64,000 nt of DNA from Flavobacterium sp. WC2421 (GTDB lineage Bacteria > Bacteroidota > Bacteroidia > Flavobacteriales > Flavobacteriaceae). Below the pieces are notes generated by a model, which worked only from the letters and a program-made list of their open reading frames with translations, made no database searches and had not been told where the DNA came from. The DNA lies in assembly GCF_040822115.1 (NCBI RefSeq), contig NZ_CP162004.1:1674001-1738000 (forward strand), read 5' to 3'. Positions 18,509 to 27,256 of this stretch are shown here, piece by piece. The translations under genes were made by a program, and so were the position numbers. Each line of letters begins with the position of its first letter. Within the stretch, counting starts at the first letter, position 1.

Positions 18509-19654
18509 ATGAAAATAGCCTTTTTAACTCCAGAATACCCACATCCTAGGACAGGTAATTCGGGAGGCATAGGTACAAGTATAAAAAACTTGGCTACAGG
18601 ACTTTTAGCGCAAGGTTGTTCTGTTCGGGTTTTGGTTTATGGTCAGAAAGCAGAAGAGGTTTTTGATGATAATGGAGTTTGTATACAGCAAATACAAAAT
18701 GTAAAATTAAAAGGAATTTCCTGGTACCTCACTCGTAAAAAACTTCAAAAAATAATTGATGGTTTGTATGAGAACAAAGAAATTGATTTGGTTGAAGCGC
18801 CTGATTGGACAGGGATTACTTCTTTTATAAACCCTGAAAAATGTCCTGTTGTCATTCGATTAAACGGTTCTGACACTTATTTTTGTAATTTAGATGGACG
18901 TCATGTAAAAATAAATAATAAGTTTCATGAAAAGCGAGCAATACAAAAAGCGGATGGATTACTTGCTGTAAGTCAATTTACAGCTGATAAAACAAATGAA
19001 GTTTTTGGAATAGCTGAACATTTTACAATTATACCCAATTCAATTGATGTCGCTACATTTAAAAAGGAGGAAGCCATAAAAGAGTTGCCTAACACGGTTT
19101 TGTATTTTGGAAGTTTAATTCGAAAAAAAGGATTATTAGAACTTCCATTCATTTTTAATGAGTTGATTAAAGAAAATCCAATTGCGAAGTTAATTTTAGT
19201 AGGTAAAGATGTACCTGATATTATCTCGGGATCAGGCTCCACTTGGGGGATGATGCAAAAGTTGTTTACCAAAGATGCCTTATTAAATGTAGATTATTTA
19301 GGAAGTGTACCTTATTCGGAAATACAAAAGCATATTAATCGGGCTACTGTTTGTGTTTTTCCCTCATTTGCCGAAGCTTTACCCGTTTCATGGATAGAAG
19401 CAATGGCTATGCAAAAATCAATAGTGGCATCAAATATTGGTTGGGCATCGGATGTGATAGATAACGGATTAAATGGTTTTTTAGTTAGTCCAAAAGAGCA
19501 TGCCGTTTATGCTGAAAAAATTAATATATTGCTTAAAAATGTTCAATTGCAACAAGAAATTGGTTTGGCTGCCAGAGAAAAAGCCATTCGAAAATTTAGC
19601 ATTGATATAGTCGCTAAAGAAAGTGTTTTGTTTTATCAATCTTTAATAGAGTAA
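18509..19654 (+). CDS. Glycosyltransferase family 4
   Basis: 381 residues. An N-terminal FLTPEYPHPRTGNSGGIGT segment with a glycine-rich acceptor loop, the ADGLLAVSQFTADK segment and IPNSIDV are typical of GT4. In the C-terminal half, LYFGSLIRKKGLLELP is followed by FPSFAEALPVSWIEAMAM, which contains E-x7-E. It uses a nucleotide-sugar donor with retention of configuration. The start lies 3 bases after the SGNH-like gene, and 3 bases separate it from the next gene, consistent with one operon. Confidence 0.85.
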   Translation: MKIAFLTPEYPHPRTGNSGGIGTSIKNLATGLLAQGCSVRVLVYGQKAEEVFDDNGVCIQQIQNVKLKGISWYLTRKKLQKIIDGLYENKEIDLVEAPDWTGITSFINPEKCPVVIRLNGSDTYFCNLDGRHVKINNKFHEKRAIQKADGLLAVSQFTADKTNEVFGIAEHFTIIPNSIDVATFKKEEAIKELPNTVLYFGSLIRKKGLLELPFIFNELIKENPIAKLILVGKDVPDIISGSGSTWGMMQKLFTKDALLNVDYLGSVPYSEIQKHINRATVCVFPSFAEALPVSWIEAMAMQKSIVASNIGWASDVIDNGLNGFLVSPKEHAVYAEKINILLKNVQLQQEIGLAAREKAIRKFSIDIVAKESVLFYQSLIE

Positions 19655-19657
19655 ATT

Positions 19658-21205
19658 TTGATTATTGTATATCATATAAATGCCAAAATAACGGAGGTAG
19701 TTTCTTTAGATAATCATAAAGTTGAATTTGATTGTAAAGGTTCTATTCCATTTGGTTTGCATAAGATAGCAGAACATTTTCCTGACAGAAAAATAGTTTG
19801 GTGCCATTTAGATTATAAAGAACAGCTAGATATAGAAGCGATAAAGTTATTATTTCATCATGATAAAATGCTGTTGTCTTTTTCTACTCCACAACAAGAT
19901 TTTTTTGATTGTAAAATTGGATATGTTGAAGAGTCTTTATTTATTAATGTAAATAAAAACGTATCTTACCCCACTTGGCGAATGAGCAGTTTAGTTGGTG
20001 TTATTCATGCCTCTGTTCTAAATGCCTTAAAGTATAAAATAGTTTGTGATAGCAATTTCGATTATTTTTTGAACTCGATTGCAAAAACGGGGATGCCATT
20101 AGGTTTGCTTTGCTATTCTGAACCAAGACTCTTAAAGTTAGGAAAGTTTAAAAACACAAACTTGTCCAAAGCAAATATTTACACACTTTTTCGCTTTGTT
20201 AAGCAACACTATAAGACACGATGGGTATTTTTGTTGTTATTGAATTTAGGCGTGTATAAAAGGAATTTTCCAATTTTGCCTTTCTTATTTTCGTTTTTTT
20301 ACAAGTCCAGATGCAATACTAATATAAATCTAGATCATATAAAAGTTCAATCCTCTTTGAACGTAATTGATAAAGAAACTGTTGATGTCGTTATTCCAAC
20401 AATTGGAAGAAAAGACTATTTGTATGAAGTTTTAAAAGACTTCTCTAAACAAACATGTCTTCCCAATAAAATTATTATTATAGAACAAAATCCAGAAAAA
20501 TTAAGCAATAGCCAGCTAAACTATATATTAGATGATAAATGGCCATTTAAAATTGAACACTTTTTTATACATCAAGCTGGTGCCTGTAATGCAAGGAATA
20601 TTGCTTTGAAACACGTTACAAGTGAATGGGTTTTTTTTGCAGATGATGATGTTAGAATTAAGTCTGATTTTATTTATCTAACGTTTTTAAACATTAAAAA
20701 ATTTGGTACTAAGGCAGTTTCAATTAGTTGTTTGCAAAACGAGGAAAAACAAAATTTTAAAAACATTATCCAATGGGGAAGTTTTGGTTCTGGATGTAGT
20801 TTTGTTGCTTCATCTACTTTAAAAGGGTGTTCTTTTACTATGGGATATGAATTTGGCTTTGGTGAAGATGCTGATTTTGGAAAACAATTACGAAATCAAG
20901 GTCATGATGTGTTGTACTTACCGCAACCAAAAATGTTGCATCTGAAAGCCCCAATTGGAGGCTTTAGAACAAAACCAAAGTTATTGTGGCAACAGGAAAG
21001 TATTCAGCCTAAGCCATCTCCAACGGTTATGTTGTATCTTATTTTGCATAATACTAAAGAACAGCTCTTGGGGTATAAAACTATTTTGTTTTTTAAATAC
21101 TATAAGTATCAGAAAATTAAAAACCCGTATGTTTATTTTAAAACGTTTCAAAAACAATGGAATCAAAGTACATATTGGGCTAATCAATTAAAAAGTAAAT
21201 CATGA
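19658..21205 (+). CDS. Two-part protein with C-terminal GT2 glycosyltransferase domain, TTG start
   Basis: 515 residues. The first ~240 residues match nothing I recognise. From VDVVIPTIGRKDY (about 243) the chain is a GT2 domain with NARNIAL and a FADDD motif (Asp 329-331), then a GEDADFGKQLR acidic block. The start is taken as TTG at 19658, 3 bases after the previous stop, because no ATG occurs in frame for about 70 codons. The N-terminal half could be a second, degenerate transferase domain. It overlaps the next gene by 4 bases (ATGA). Confidence 0.75.
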   Translation: MIIVYHINAKITEVVSLDNHKVEFDCKGSIPFGLHKIAEHFPDRKIVWCHLDYKEQLDIEAIKLLFHHDKMLLSFSTPQQDFFDCKIGYVEESLFINVNKNVSYPTWRMSSLVGVIHASVLNALKYKIVCDSNFDYFLNSIAKTGMPLGLLCYSEPRLLKLGKFKNTNLSKANIYTLFRFVKQHYKTRWVFLLLLNLGVYKRNFPILPFLFSFFYKSRCNTNINLDHIKVQSSLNVIDKETVDVVIPTIGRKDYLYEVLKDFSKQTCLPNKIIIIEQNPEKLSNSQLNYILDDKWPFKIEHFFIHQAGACNARNIALKHVTSEWVFFADDDVRIKSDFIYLTFLNIKKFGTKAVSISCLQNEEKQNFKNIIQWGSFGSGCSFVASSTLKGCSFTMGYEFGFGEDADFGKQLRNQGHDVLYLPQPKMLHLKAPIGGFRTKPKLLWQQESIQPKPSPTVMLYLILHNTKEQLLGYKTILFFKYYKYQKIKNPYVYFKTFQKQWNQSTYWANQLKSKS

Positions 21206-22194
21206 AGTTTGCTCTAATTATCTGTACGTACATGCGTCCGAAACCTATTTTACAATTGTTACAATCGGTTAAAGCGCAAACTGTTTATCCAGATGAAATT
21301 ATAATCGTGGACGGTTCTTTAAATCAAGATACTGTAACGATTTTAAATCAAAATTATTTTAAAGATCTGCACTATCATGTAGTAACCTCTGAAAACAGAG
21401 GGCTTACTAAACAGCGCAATTTTGGTGTAGGAAAAGTAAATGATGCTATCGAAGTTATTTGTTTTTTAGATGATGATACGGTATTAGAAACAACGTATTT
21501 TGAGCAAATTTTAAAAACGTATTCGGATTACCCACAAGCTTTAGGAGTGGGAGGTTACATTTGCAATGAAACTAAATTTAAATTTGTGGGATATGATTAT
21601 CAACCCACTAATAAAGAATTTTATTTTGACGGATGGAAACAAAATGACGGGAGTCGTTTTGTATTGCGAAAAAAATTAGGGTTGGACAGTGATTGTCCCC
21701 CAGGATATTCATCCTTATATTCCCATGGACGCAGTGTTGGTTTTTTACCGCCAAACGGTAAAACATATGAAGTAGAAATGCTAATGGGAGGAGTTTCTTC
21801 TTTTAGAAAAAAAGTATTTGAAACGTTGCGATTCTCCACTTATTTTGAGGGATATGGACTGTATGAAGATGCTGATTTTACTTTGAAGGTTTCTAAAATA
21901 GGGAAGTTATACTTGAATACTGCCGCAAAATTGAATCATTATCATGATGCTTCTGGACGACCTAATCAATTTCAATATGGAAAAATGGTAGTGCGCAATG
22001 GATGGTATGTTTGGCGTACTAAAAATCCTAAACCACTATTTAATCATCAATTAAAATGGCATGGAATTACTTTACTTTTAATAGTGATACGATATAGTAA
22101 TGTTCTTACTACAAATAGTAAAAAAGAAGCTTTTACTGAGGCTATAGGCCGTACTATAGGTTGGTTGAGTTTATGGTTTAATAAGCCGAAGTGA
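21202..22194 (+). CDS. Glycosyltransferase family 2
   Basis: 330 residues. ALIICTYMRP near 4-13, IIIVDGS, NRGLTKQRNFG and the FLDDDTVL segment (Asp 90-92) form the GT2 core, with an ED motif in LYEDADFTLKVS later. It resembles rhamnosyltransferase-like GT2 enzymes in general shape, but I cannot assign the sugar. The ATG overlaps the preceding stop (ATGA), and the preceding gene also carries a GT2 domain. The two may act as consecutive transferases. Confidence 0.82.
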   Translation: MKFALIICTYMRPKPILQLLQSVKAQTVYPDEIIIVDGSLNQDTVTILNQNYFKDLHYHVVTSENRGLTKQRNFGVGKVNDAIEVICFLDDDTVLETTYFEQILKTYSDYPQALGVGGYICNETKFKFVGYDYQPTNKEFYFDGWKQNDGSRFVLRKKLGLDSDCPPGYSSLYSHGRSVGFLPPNGKTYEVEMLMGGVSSFRKKVFETLRFSTYFEGYGLYEDADFTLKVSKIGKLYLNTAAKLNHYHDASGRPNQFQYGKMVVRNGWYVWRTKNPKPLFNHQLKWHGITLLLIVIRYSNVLTTNSKKEAFTEAIGRTIGWLSLWFNKPK

Positions 22195-22254
22195 TTTTTT
22201 TGAATAAAACTATAAACAAAAACATTTTCTATTTCCATTGGTAATGAATTTATT

Positions 22255-23208
22255 ATGAAGACAATACAATTAATGAATATTCCTAATTATTATTCTTCCT
22301 ACTATTTGTTAGGACTGAATCAAGCGTACAAGGTTAAATTCAAAATGGATAAGAATTTTATTAAGTTCAATAACAAACCAATACTGATATTTAAGGTTAA
22401 TGATACTATCGCAGTAATCGATAATGATGACCCTACTGGGATAAAGCAAGAATTATATGACATAGCCAGTGTTTATTTTGTGACGAACAAACTTATCGAT
22501 CATGATTCTTATAAACAGCCAAAGGTTAAGCCTCTTTATCCTCATTATCCTGTAAATATTGTGCTACTATACTGTCGTATTTTTGGTTTAGGGTTATTTC
22601 GTTATTTGAAATTTAAAGATATGGCACAACAAATTTATATTCTTTTAAGAAGGCCCCTATATATTCAATATAAAAAAAGTTTTAAAAAAGATAATTTCAT
22701 TTTTTTCTCTTCTAATATTTGGAAAAAGGAGCCAGAAACTAATCAAATTCGAGCTGAGTTTATTCGTTTTTGTAAAACAGATACTAGAATAACATTTAAA
22801 GGGGGGTTTATCCCTCGCTCTGATGGGGATAATTATGGGTTTGGTAAAGAACTTAATAATGAAAAATATTCTCCTAAAATGTTTTCAAAGTTGAGTGCTA
22901 AATCTAAAGTAGCGTTAAATAACCCAGCAGTTTGCGGAGCGGTAAGTTGGAGACTTGCTGAATATTTGAATCAAGGTTTATTTGTATTGTCTTTTCCTTT
23001 TAAAATTGAATTGCCTCATAAATTAGAGCAAGGTTCCGTAGTCTATTTTATAGAAGAAACAGTAGAGTTTAAAAAAGTTATAGATACAATTGTAGATAAT
23101 CCTAATGAACATGAATTAATTGCTGAGAAAGGGAAATCTTATTTTGACACCTATTGCACACCAATGGCGCAAGCAAAATATATTTATAATTCAGTATTGG
23201 TTAAATAA
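22255..23208 (+). CDS. Probable glycosyltransferase, GT-B/exostosin-like C-terminal part
   Basis: 317 residues. The N-terminal half is not recognisable. From about residue 145 it reads FIFFSSNIWKKE, followed by TFKGGFIPR and then VALNNPAVCGAVSWRLAEYLNQG, which resembles the donor-binding half of glycosyltransferase family 1/exostosin-like proteins in polysaccharide loci. No signal peptide or membrane segment is evident. It sits between a GT2 gene and a GT4 gene with short gaps (60 and 26 bases). Confidence in the family is modest; a transferase role is inferred mainly from the setting. Confidence 0.5.
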   Translation: MKTIQLMNIPNYYSSYYLLGLNQAYKVKFKMDKNFIKFNNKPILIFKVNDTIAVIDNDDPTGIKQELYDIASVYFVTNKLIDHDSYKQPKVKPLYPHYPVNIVLLYCRIFGLGLFRYLKFKDMAQQIYILLRRPLYIQYKKSFKKDNFIFFSSNIWKKEPETNQIRAEFIRFCKTDTRITFKGGFIPRSDGDNYGFGKELNNEKYSPKMFSKLSAKSKVALNNPAVCGAVSWRLAEYLNQGLFVLSFPFKIELPHKLEQGSVVYFIEETVEFKKVIDTIVDNPNEHELIAEKGKSYFDTYCTPMAQAKYIYNSVLVK

Positions 23209-23234
23209 TAATTTTAAAAGCTAAGATTTATAAA

Positions 23235-24365
23235 ATGAAATTCACCATATTTACTCATGTTCCACACTCAAAAGAGGATAATCTGTATTATGCTTATGCT
23301 CCCTATGTTCGGGAAATGAATGTTTGGGGGGATAATGTGGATGAATTAGTGGTTGTTGCTCCTTTTTTTTTAGGGGATAAAACGGCAATAGACTGTTCAT
23401 ACACCCATGAAAATATAGAATTTATATCCGTACCCAATTTTGATGTTTTATCTGTTAAATCTATTTTGAATACTATTTTGAAGTTTCCAGTTTTAATTTC
23501 GATTCTTTTTAAGGCTATGAAAGCAACGGATCACATTCATTTGCGCTGTCCAGGTAATATTGGTTTATTGGCCTGTTTCGTGCAAATTTTATTTCCAAAA
23601 AAAACAAAAACGGCTAAATATGCAGGTAATTGGGATTCGCAATCTAAGCAACCTTGGAGCTATCAATTACAACAATGGGTATTGAGTAACACTTTTTTGA
23701 CTCGAAATATGCAGGTTTTGGTCTATGGTGAGTGGGAAGGAATGACGAAAAATATAAAACCATTTTTTACAGCTACTTACAAAGAAGAAGACAAGCGGCC
23801 AATCGTCCCAAAAGGTTTAAATAATAAAATCAATTTTATTTTTGTGGGTACACTAGTAAAGGGAAAGAATCCTTTGTATGCAATTCAATTGGTAGAAAAC
23901 TTATATAAAAAAGGGATTGCTGTTTCTTTACAGATGTATGGAGAAGGAATTGAACGAAGGGAATTGGAACGTTATGTGCTAGATAAGAATCTAGAGTCTA
24001 TAATTAGTTTGGAAGGAAATCAAACTAAAGCTATTGTTCAAAATGGGTATCAGGGAAGCTGTTTTGTACTATTAGCATCAGAAAGTGAAGGTTGGCCTAA
24101 GGCGATTGCCGAGGGGATGTTTTGGGGATGTGTTCCTATTGCCACTTCAGTGTCTTGTGTTCCTTTTATGTTGGATTATGGAAATAGGGGGGTGTTATTG
24201 ACTATGATTTTAGAAAAAGATGTAAAACAATTGATGCGTCTAATAAAAAATGAAAAGGATTATAAAGATAAACAAAGCAAAGCAGTAGCATGGTCTAGAA
24301 ACTATACACTTGATGTTTTTGAAAGGGAAATAAAAAAACTACTTAATAATACCGATTACTATTAA
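23235..24365 (+). CDS. Glycosyltransferase family 4
   Basis: 376 residues. The C-terminal half carries a standard GT4 sequence: INFIFVGTLVKGKNPLYAI, then LQMYGEGIERRELE, then LASESEGWPKAIAEGM in which the E-x7-E motif is present. The N-terminal acceptor half includes HLRCPGNIGLLA and a KYAGNWD segment. A 151-base gap follows, so this may end one transcription unit. Donor and acceptor are unknown. Confidence 0.83.
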   Translation: MKFTIFTHVPHSKEDNLYYAYAPYVREMNVWGDNVDELVVVAPFFLGDKTAIDCSYTHENIEFISVPNFDVLSVKSILNTILKFPVLISILFKAMKATDHIHLRCPGNIGLLACFVQILFPKKTKTAKYAGNWDSQSKQPWSYQLQQWVLSNTFLTRNMQVLVYGEWEGMTKNIKPFFTATYKEEDKRPIVPKGLNNKINFIFVGTLVKGKNPLYAIQLVENLYKKGIAVSLQMYGEGIERRELERYVLDKNLESIISLEGNQTKAIVQNGYQGSCFVLLASESEGWPKAIAEGMFWGCVPIATSVSCVPFMLDYGNRGVLLTMILEKDVKQLMRLIKNEKDYKDKQSKAVAWSRNYTLDVFEREIKKLLNNTDYY

Positions 24366-24488
24366 TAATCGTAAACTAAAAATGATATAGGAGCGTATTT
24401 TTTGGCTCGTTTTTATAAAGAAAAGTCATTTTATCAATTTACGGATTGTTATATTTGGCCATAATTTTATAACAAGAGTTATAAAAGA

Positions 24489-24496
24489 TATTTTTG
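24489..24496 (+). promoter_or_regulatory. Candidate promoter -7 element (TATTTTTG)
   Basis: TATTTTTG fits the Bacteroidetes -7 consensus TAnnTTTG exactly. TTTA stands 19 bases upstream where TTTG is expected. It lies in the longest gap of the distal part of the locus, 20 bases before the next start codon, and could restart transcription there. The motif is short and the region AT-rich, so chance is possible. Confidence 0.4.
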
Positions 24497-24516
24497 AAAA
24501 TACAAACAATAAATAC

Positions 24517-25599
24517 ATGCGTATACTGCAAGTAATAGATTCGTTAGCCGTAGGTGGTGCTGAACGTATGGCAGTTAATTATGCGAATGCCTTAGCCAAA
24601 AAAGTGCCATTCTCAGGTATAGTAGCCACTAGACAGGAAGGGTCGCTTTTACAGCAACTTAATGGGAATGTGACCTATCTTTTTTTGGATAAAAAAGGAA
24701 GTTTCGATTTGAAAGCATTGTTTCGATTGAAAGCCTTTGTTAAACAGCATAAAATTACCATTATACAGGCGCATAGTACCTCTTTTTTTACTAGTTTCCT
24801 TTTAAAGTTGATTTGTCCTTCTGTTCAATTAATATGGCACGATCACTATGGGGATAGTGAGTTTTTACACAAAAGACCCGTTACGATATTAAAAGTAGTG
24901 CTTCCTTTTTTTTCTGGAATTATAGCAGTAAACCACAAATTAAAGGATTGGGCCAAAGAGCAAATGCATTTTAGTAACACAATCTATTTGCCTAATTTTA
25001 CATCTGATGAAAATACAACTCAAGTCAATACTGTTTTAAAAGGAATAGAAGGGAAGCGGATTGTATGTTTGGCTAATTTGAGGGAACAAAAAAATCATTT
25101 TTTATTGATAGAGGTAGCTAATAAGTTAAAAATATCTCATCCTGATTGGACCTTTCATTTGGTAGGAAAAGATAGTGGTGATGGGTATGCTACTGCATTA
25201 AAAAGCAGTATTTTTGAATTGGAGTTAGAGGATGCCGTTTTTATATATGGCGCAAAATCAGATATAATTACAGTATTGCAACAAAGTACAATAGGAATTT
25301 TGACTTCTCAATCAGAAGGCTTGCCAGTGGCGCTATTGGAATATGGTTTGCATAAAATGCCAGTAGTTGTTACTGCTGTTGGTGAAATCAATTCAGTCAT
25401 TCAAAATGAGTTTAATGGATTTGTAGTGCCAAGCCAAGAATCAGAATTGTTTTACATTGCCTTGGTTCAACTCATCGAAAATAAAGAATTAAGAATGAAA
25501 TTGGGTGAATCTCTTTATCGAACTATTTTAGAAACCTATTCTGAACGAGCCGTCATTACGCCCTATTTAAATTGGATGCAAAAAACTATTTTGAAATGA
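24517..25599 (+). CDS. Glycosyltransferase family 4
   Basis: 360 residues. RILQVIDSLAVGGAERMA at the N-terminus is the typical GT4 beginning with the GGAE loop. IVCLANLREQKNH and GILTSQSEGLPVALLEYGL, which contains E-x7-E, complete the family pattern. The codon frame stays open for some 40 codons upstream of the ATG but has no start codon, and the ATG gives the canonical family N-terminus. Its stop overlaps the start of the Wzy/WaaL-like gene as ATGA. Confidence 0.86.
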   Translation: MRILQVIDSLAVGGAERMAVNYANALAKKVPFSGIVATRQEGSLLQQLNGNVTYLFLDKKGSFDLKALFRLKAFVKQHKITIIQAHSTSFFTSFLLKLICPSVQLIWHDHYGDSEFLHKRPVTILKVVLPFFSGIIAVNHKLKDWAKEQMHFSNTIYLPNFTSDENTTQVNTVLKGIEGKRIVCLANLREQKNHFLLIEVANKLKISHPDWTFHLVGKDSGDGYATALKSSIFELELEDAVFIYGAKSDIITVLQQSTIGILTSQSEGLPVALLEYGLHKMPVVVTAVGEINSVIQNEFNGFVVPSQESELFYIALVQLIENKELRMKLGESLYRTILETYSERAVITPYLNWMQKTILK

Positions 25600-26939
25600 A
25601 AAAAGAAGAATCCTCTTATCTCAACTTAATCCTATTGCATGTTTTTATTGGGTTTATTGTTTATTTAGTACCCTTTACAGCCAAAATATACGGTTATCTC
25701 ATTTTTATATTAGGGGTTTATTATGTAATCAAAACCCAAAATAAAAATCATGAGGCTTTGATGGTAGCTGCCTATGTGGTAGGCGCTGAGGTACTGTTGC
25801 GGATGACAGGAGGCAATATCACTTACGAGTTTTCTAAATACGGAGTGATGATTTTTATTTTCTTGGGAATGTATTATACTGGATTTTCAAGAGGAGCTTT
25901 ACCCTATTGGGTTTTTATATTGTTATTGATTCCTAGCATAGTGCTTTCGACCTTCGTTATCAACTTTGATACCAATCTTAGGAATACCATTGCATTTAAT
26001 ATCTCAGGTCCCATTTGTTTAGCAATAGCTTCTTTATATACCTATAGACGTAAGATGCTTTTAGAACAGGTAAATATTATTCTTCTTTGTATTGGTCTTC
26101 CTATTATTTCCTGTACGGTATATTTGATTTTTTACACTCCTAATATTGAGGATGTAATTACTGGAACTCAGTCCAATTTTGAAACTTCAGGTGGTTTTGG
26201 TCCTAATCAGGTGGCTACTTTTTTAGGTTTGGGTATGTTTATTTTCTTTTCTAGGATTATTTTGGAATCAAGGACTAAATTTATGGTGTTATTAAATCTT
26301 ATTATTGTTTTTAATATTAGTTATAGAGGAATGGTTACTTTTTCACGAGGAGGAATGATTACTGGTTTTTTGATGATTGTATTATTGTTGTTATTTCTAT
26401 ATTATAAATCCAATTACAGAGGAAAGGTAAAGCTTAATTATATTGTAGTCATTATTGGAATAGCTATGATAGGTATTTGGGGCTATACCTCTTTCCAAAC
26501 GGGAGGGTTAATTAATAAACGCTATGCTAATCAGGATGCAGCTGGAAGGGTAAAGGCGAGTCAATTTACAGGTAGGGAGGATGTAGCTCAAACAGAAATT
26601 AATATGTTTTTTAATAACCCTATTTTTGGTGTAGGGGTTGGGAAAGGAGTTGAAGTACGGAAAGCAGAAACAGGTGTTTTTGTACTGTCTCATGATGAAA
26701 TTACCCGAATGCTTGCGGAGCATGGTTCTTTAGGAATATTAGGGTTATTAATTCTAATTTTTACCCCATTGGTATTATATCTGGAAAATAAATTCAATAT
26801 GTTTTTATTGTGCTTTGTCGCTTTTTGGTTTTTGACTATTAATCATGCCGCTATGCGAACGGCTGTGCCTGCCTTTGTCTACTCCTTGTCTTTGTTGAAT
26901 GTGCAAATTGGTGGAGCTAAAAAAGAAAATGAAATTTAG
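25596..26939 (+). CDS. O-antigen polymerase/ligase-like membrane protein (Wzy/WaaL type)
   Basis: 447 residues from the ATG at 25596, which overlaps the preceding stop (ATGA). A TTG eight codons upstream is possible but less likely. About ten to twelve hydrophobic segments are visible. The large loop near residues 310-370 contains FTGREDVAQTEINMFFNN, GVGVGKG and LSHDEITRMLAEHG, which match the Wzy_C/O-antigen ligase family pattern with its essential His. It polymerises lipid-linked repeat units in the periplasm, or ligates glycan to an acceptor. The two activities cannot be told apart by sequence alone. Confidence 0.8.
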   Translation: MKKEESSYLNLILLHVFIGFIVYLVPFTAKIYGYLIFILGVYYVIKTQNKNHEALMVAAYVVGAEVLLRMTGGNITYEFSKYGVMIFIFLGMYYTGFSRGALPYWVFILLLIPSIVLSTFVINFDTNLRNTIAFNISGPICLAIASLYTYRRKMLLEQVNIILLCIGLPIISCTVYLIFYTPNIEDVITGTQSNFETSGGFGPNQVATFLGLGMFIFFSRIILESRTKFMVLLNLIIVFNISYRGMVTFSRGGMITGFLMIVLLLLFLYYKSNYRGKVKLNYIVVIIGIAMIGIWGYTSFQTGGLINKRYANQDAAGRVKASQFTGREDVAQTEINMFFNNPIFGVGVGKGVEVRKAETGVFVLSHDEITRMLAEHGSLGILGLLILIFTPLVLYLENKFNMFLLCFVAFWFLTINHAAMRTAVPAFVYSLSLLNVQIGGAKKENEI

Positions 26940-27256
26940 TATTAGTATTATTATTATTTATTCTTTGTAAATGATTAAAATTAAGTATTTTAATACCCTT
27001 TTTTTGTTTTGAAAAATGATTAATTAAGTTTAATAGATTGGCACTGATTAATAGGTTGCTAATTGAAAATTTTTAGCCTTTCCCTCTTTGTGTGCTCCAA
27101 ACTAAATCTATGGGTCTCATACCCGCACTAGTTAAGCTAATTGCATATATATATATCATATCATTTTTAAACATCATGTTGTTGATAGATTTAATTGTAT
27201 TTGTAACTATTTTTGAACAAAATAACTAAATTGCAACAAAAAGCACAATATATACA
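26940..27256. other. AT-rich intergenic region with possible promoter, no gene seen
   Basis: No coding frame is convincing in this 317-base gap. It has a short (TA)n tract near 27145-27158 and a small GGGT/ACCC hairpin near 27112-27124. TATTTTTG at 27208-27215 matches the -7 promoter consensus TAnnTTTG, without a TTTG at the right upstream distance. The region probably holds the promoter of the sugar-phosphotransferase gene. No clear Rho-independent terminator is visible for the upstream operon. Confidence 0.5.

Noticed and set aside
24392..24516. Upstream extension of the GT4 gene at 24517
   Set aside because: The frame is open, but contains no start codon and the ATG gives the standard GT4 N-terminus.
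27145..27158. (TA)n microsatellite before the sugar-phosphotransferase gene as a phase-variation switch
   Set aside because: Too short and outside the promoter boxes and the reading frame; no evidence of slippage effect.
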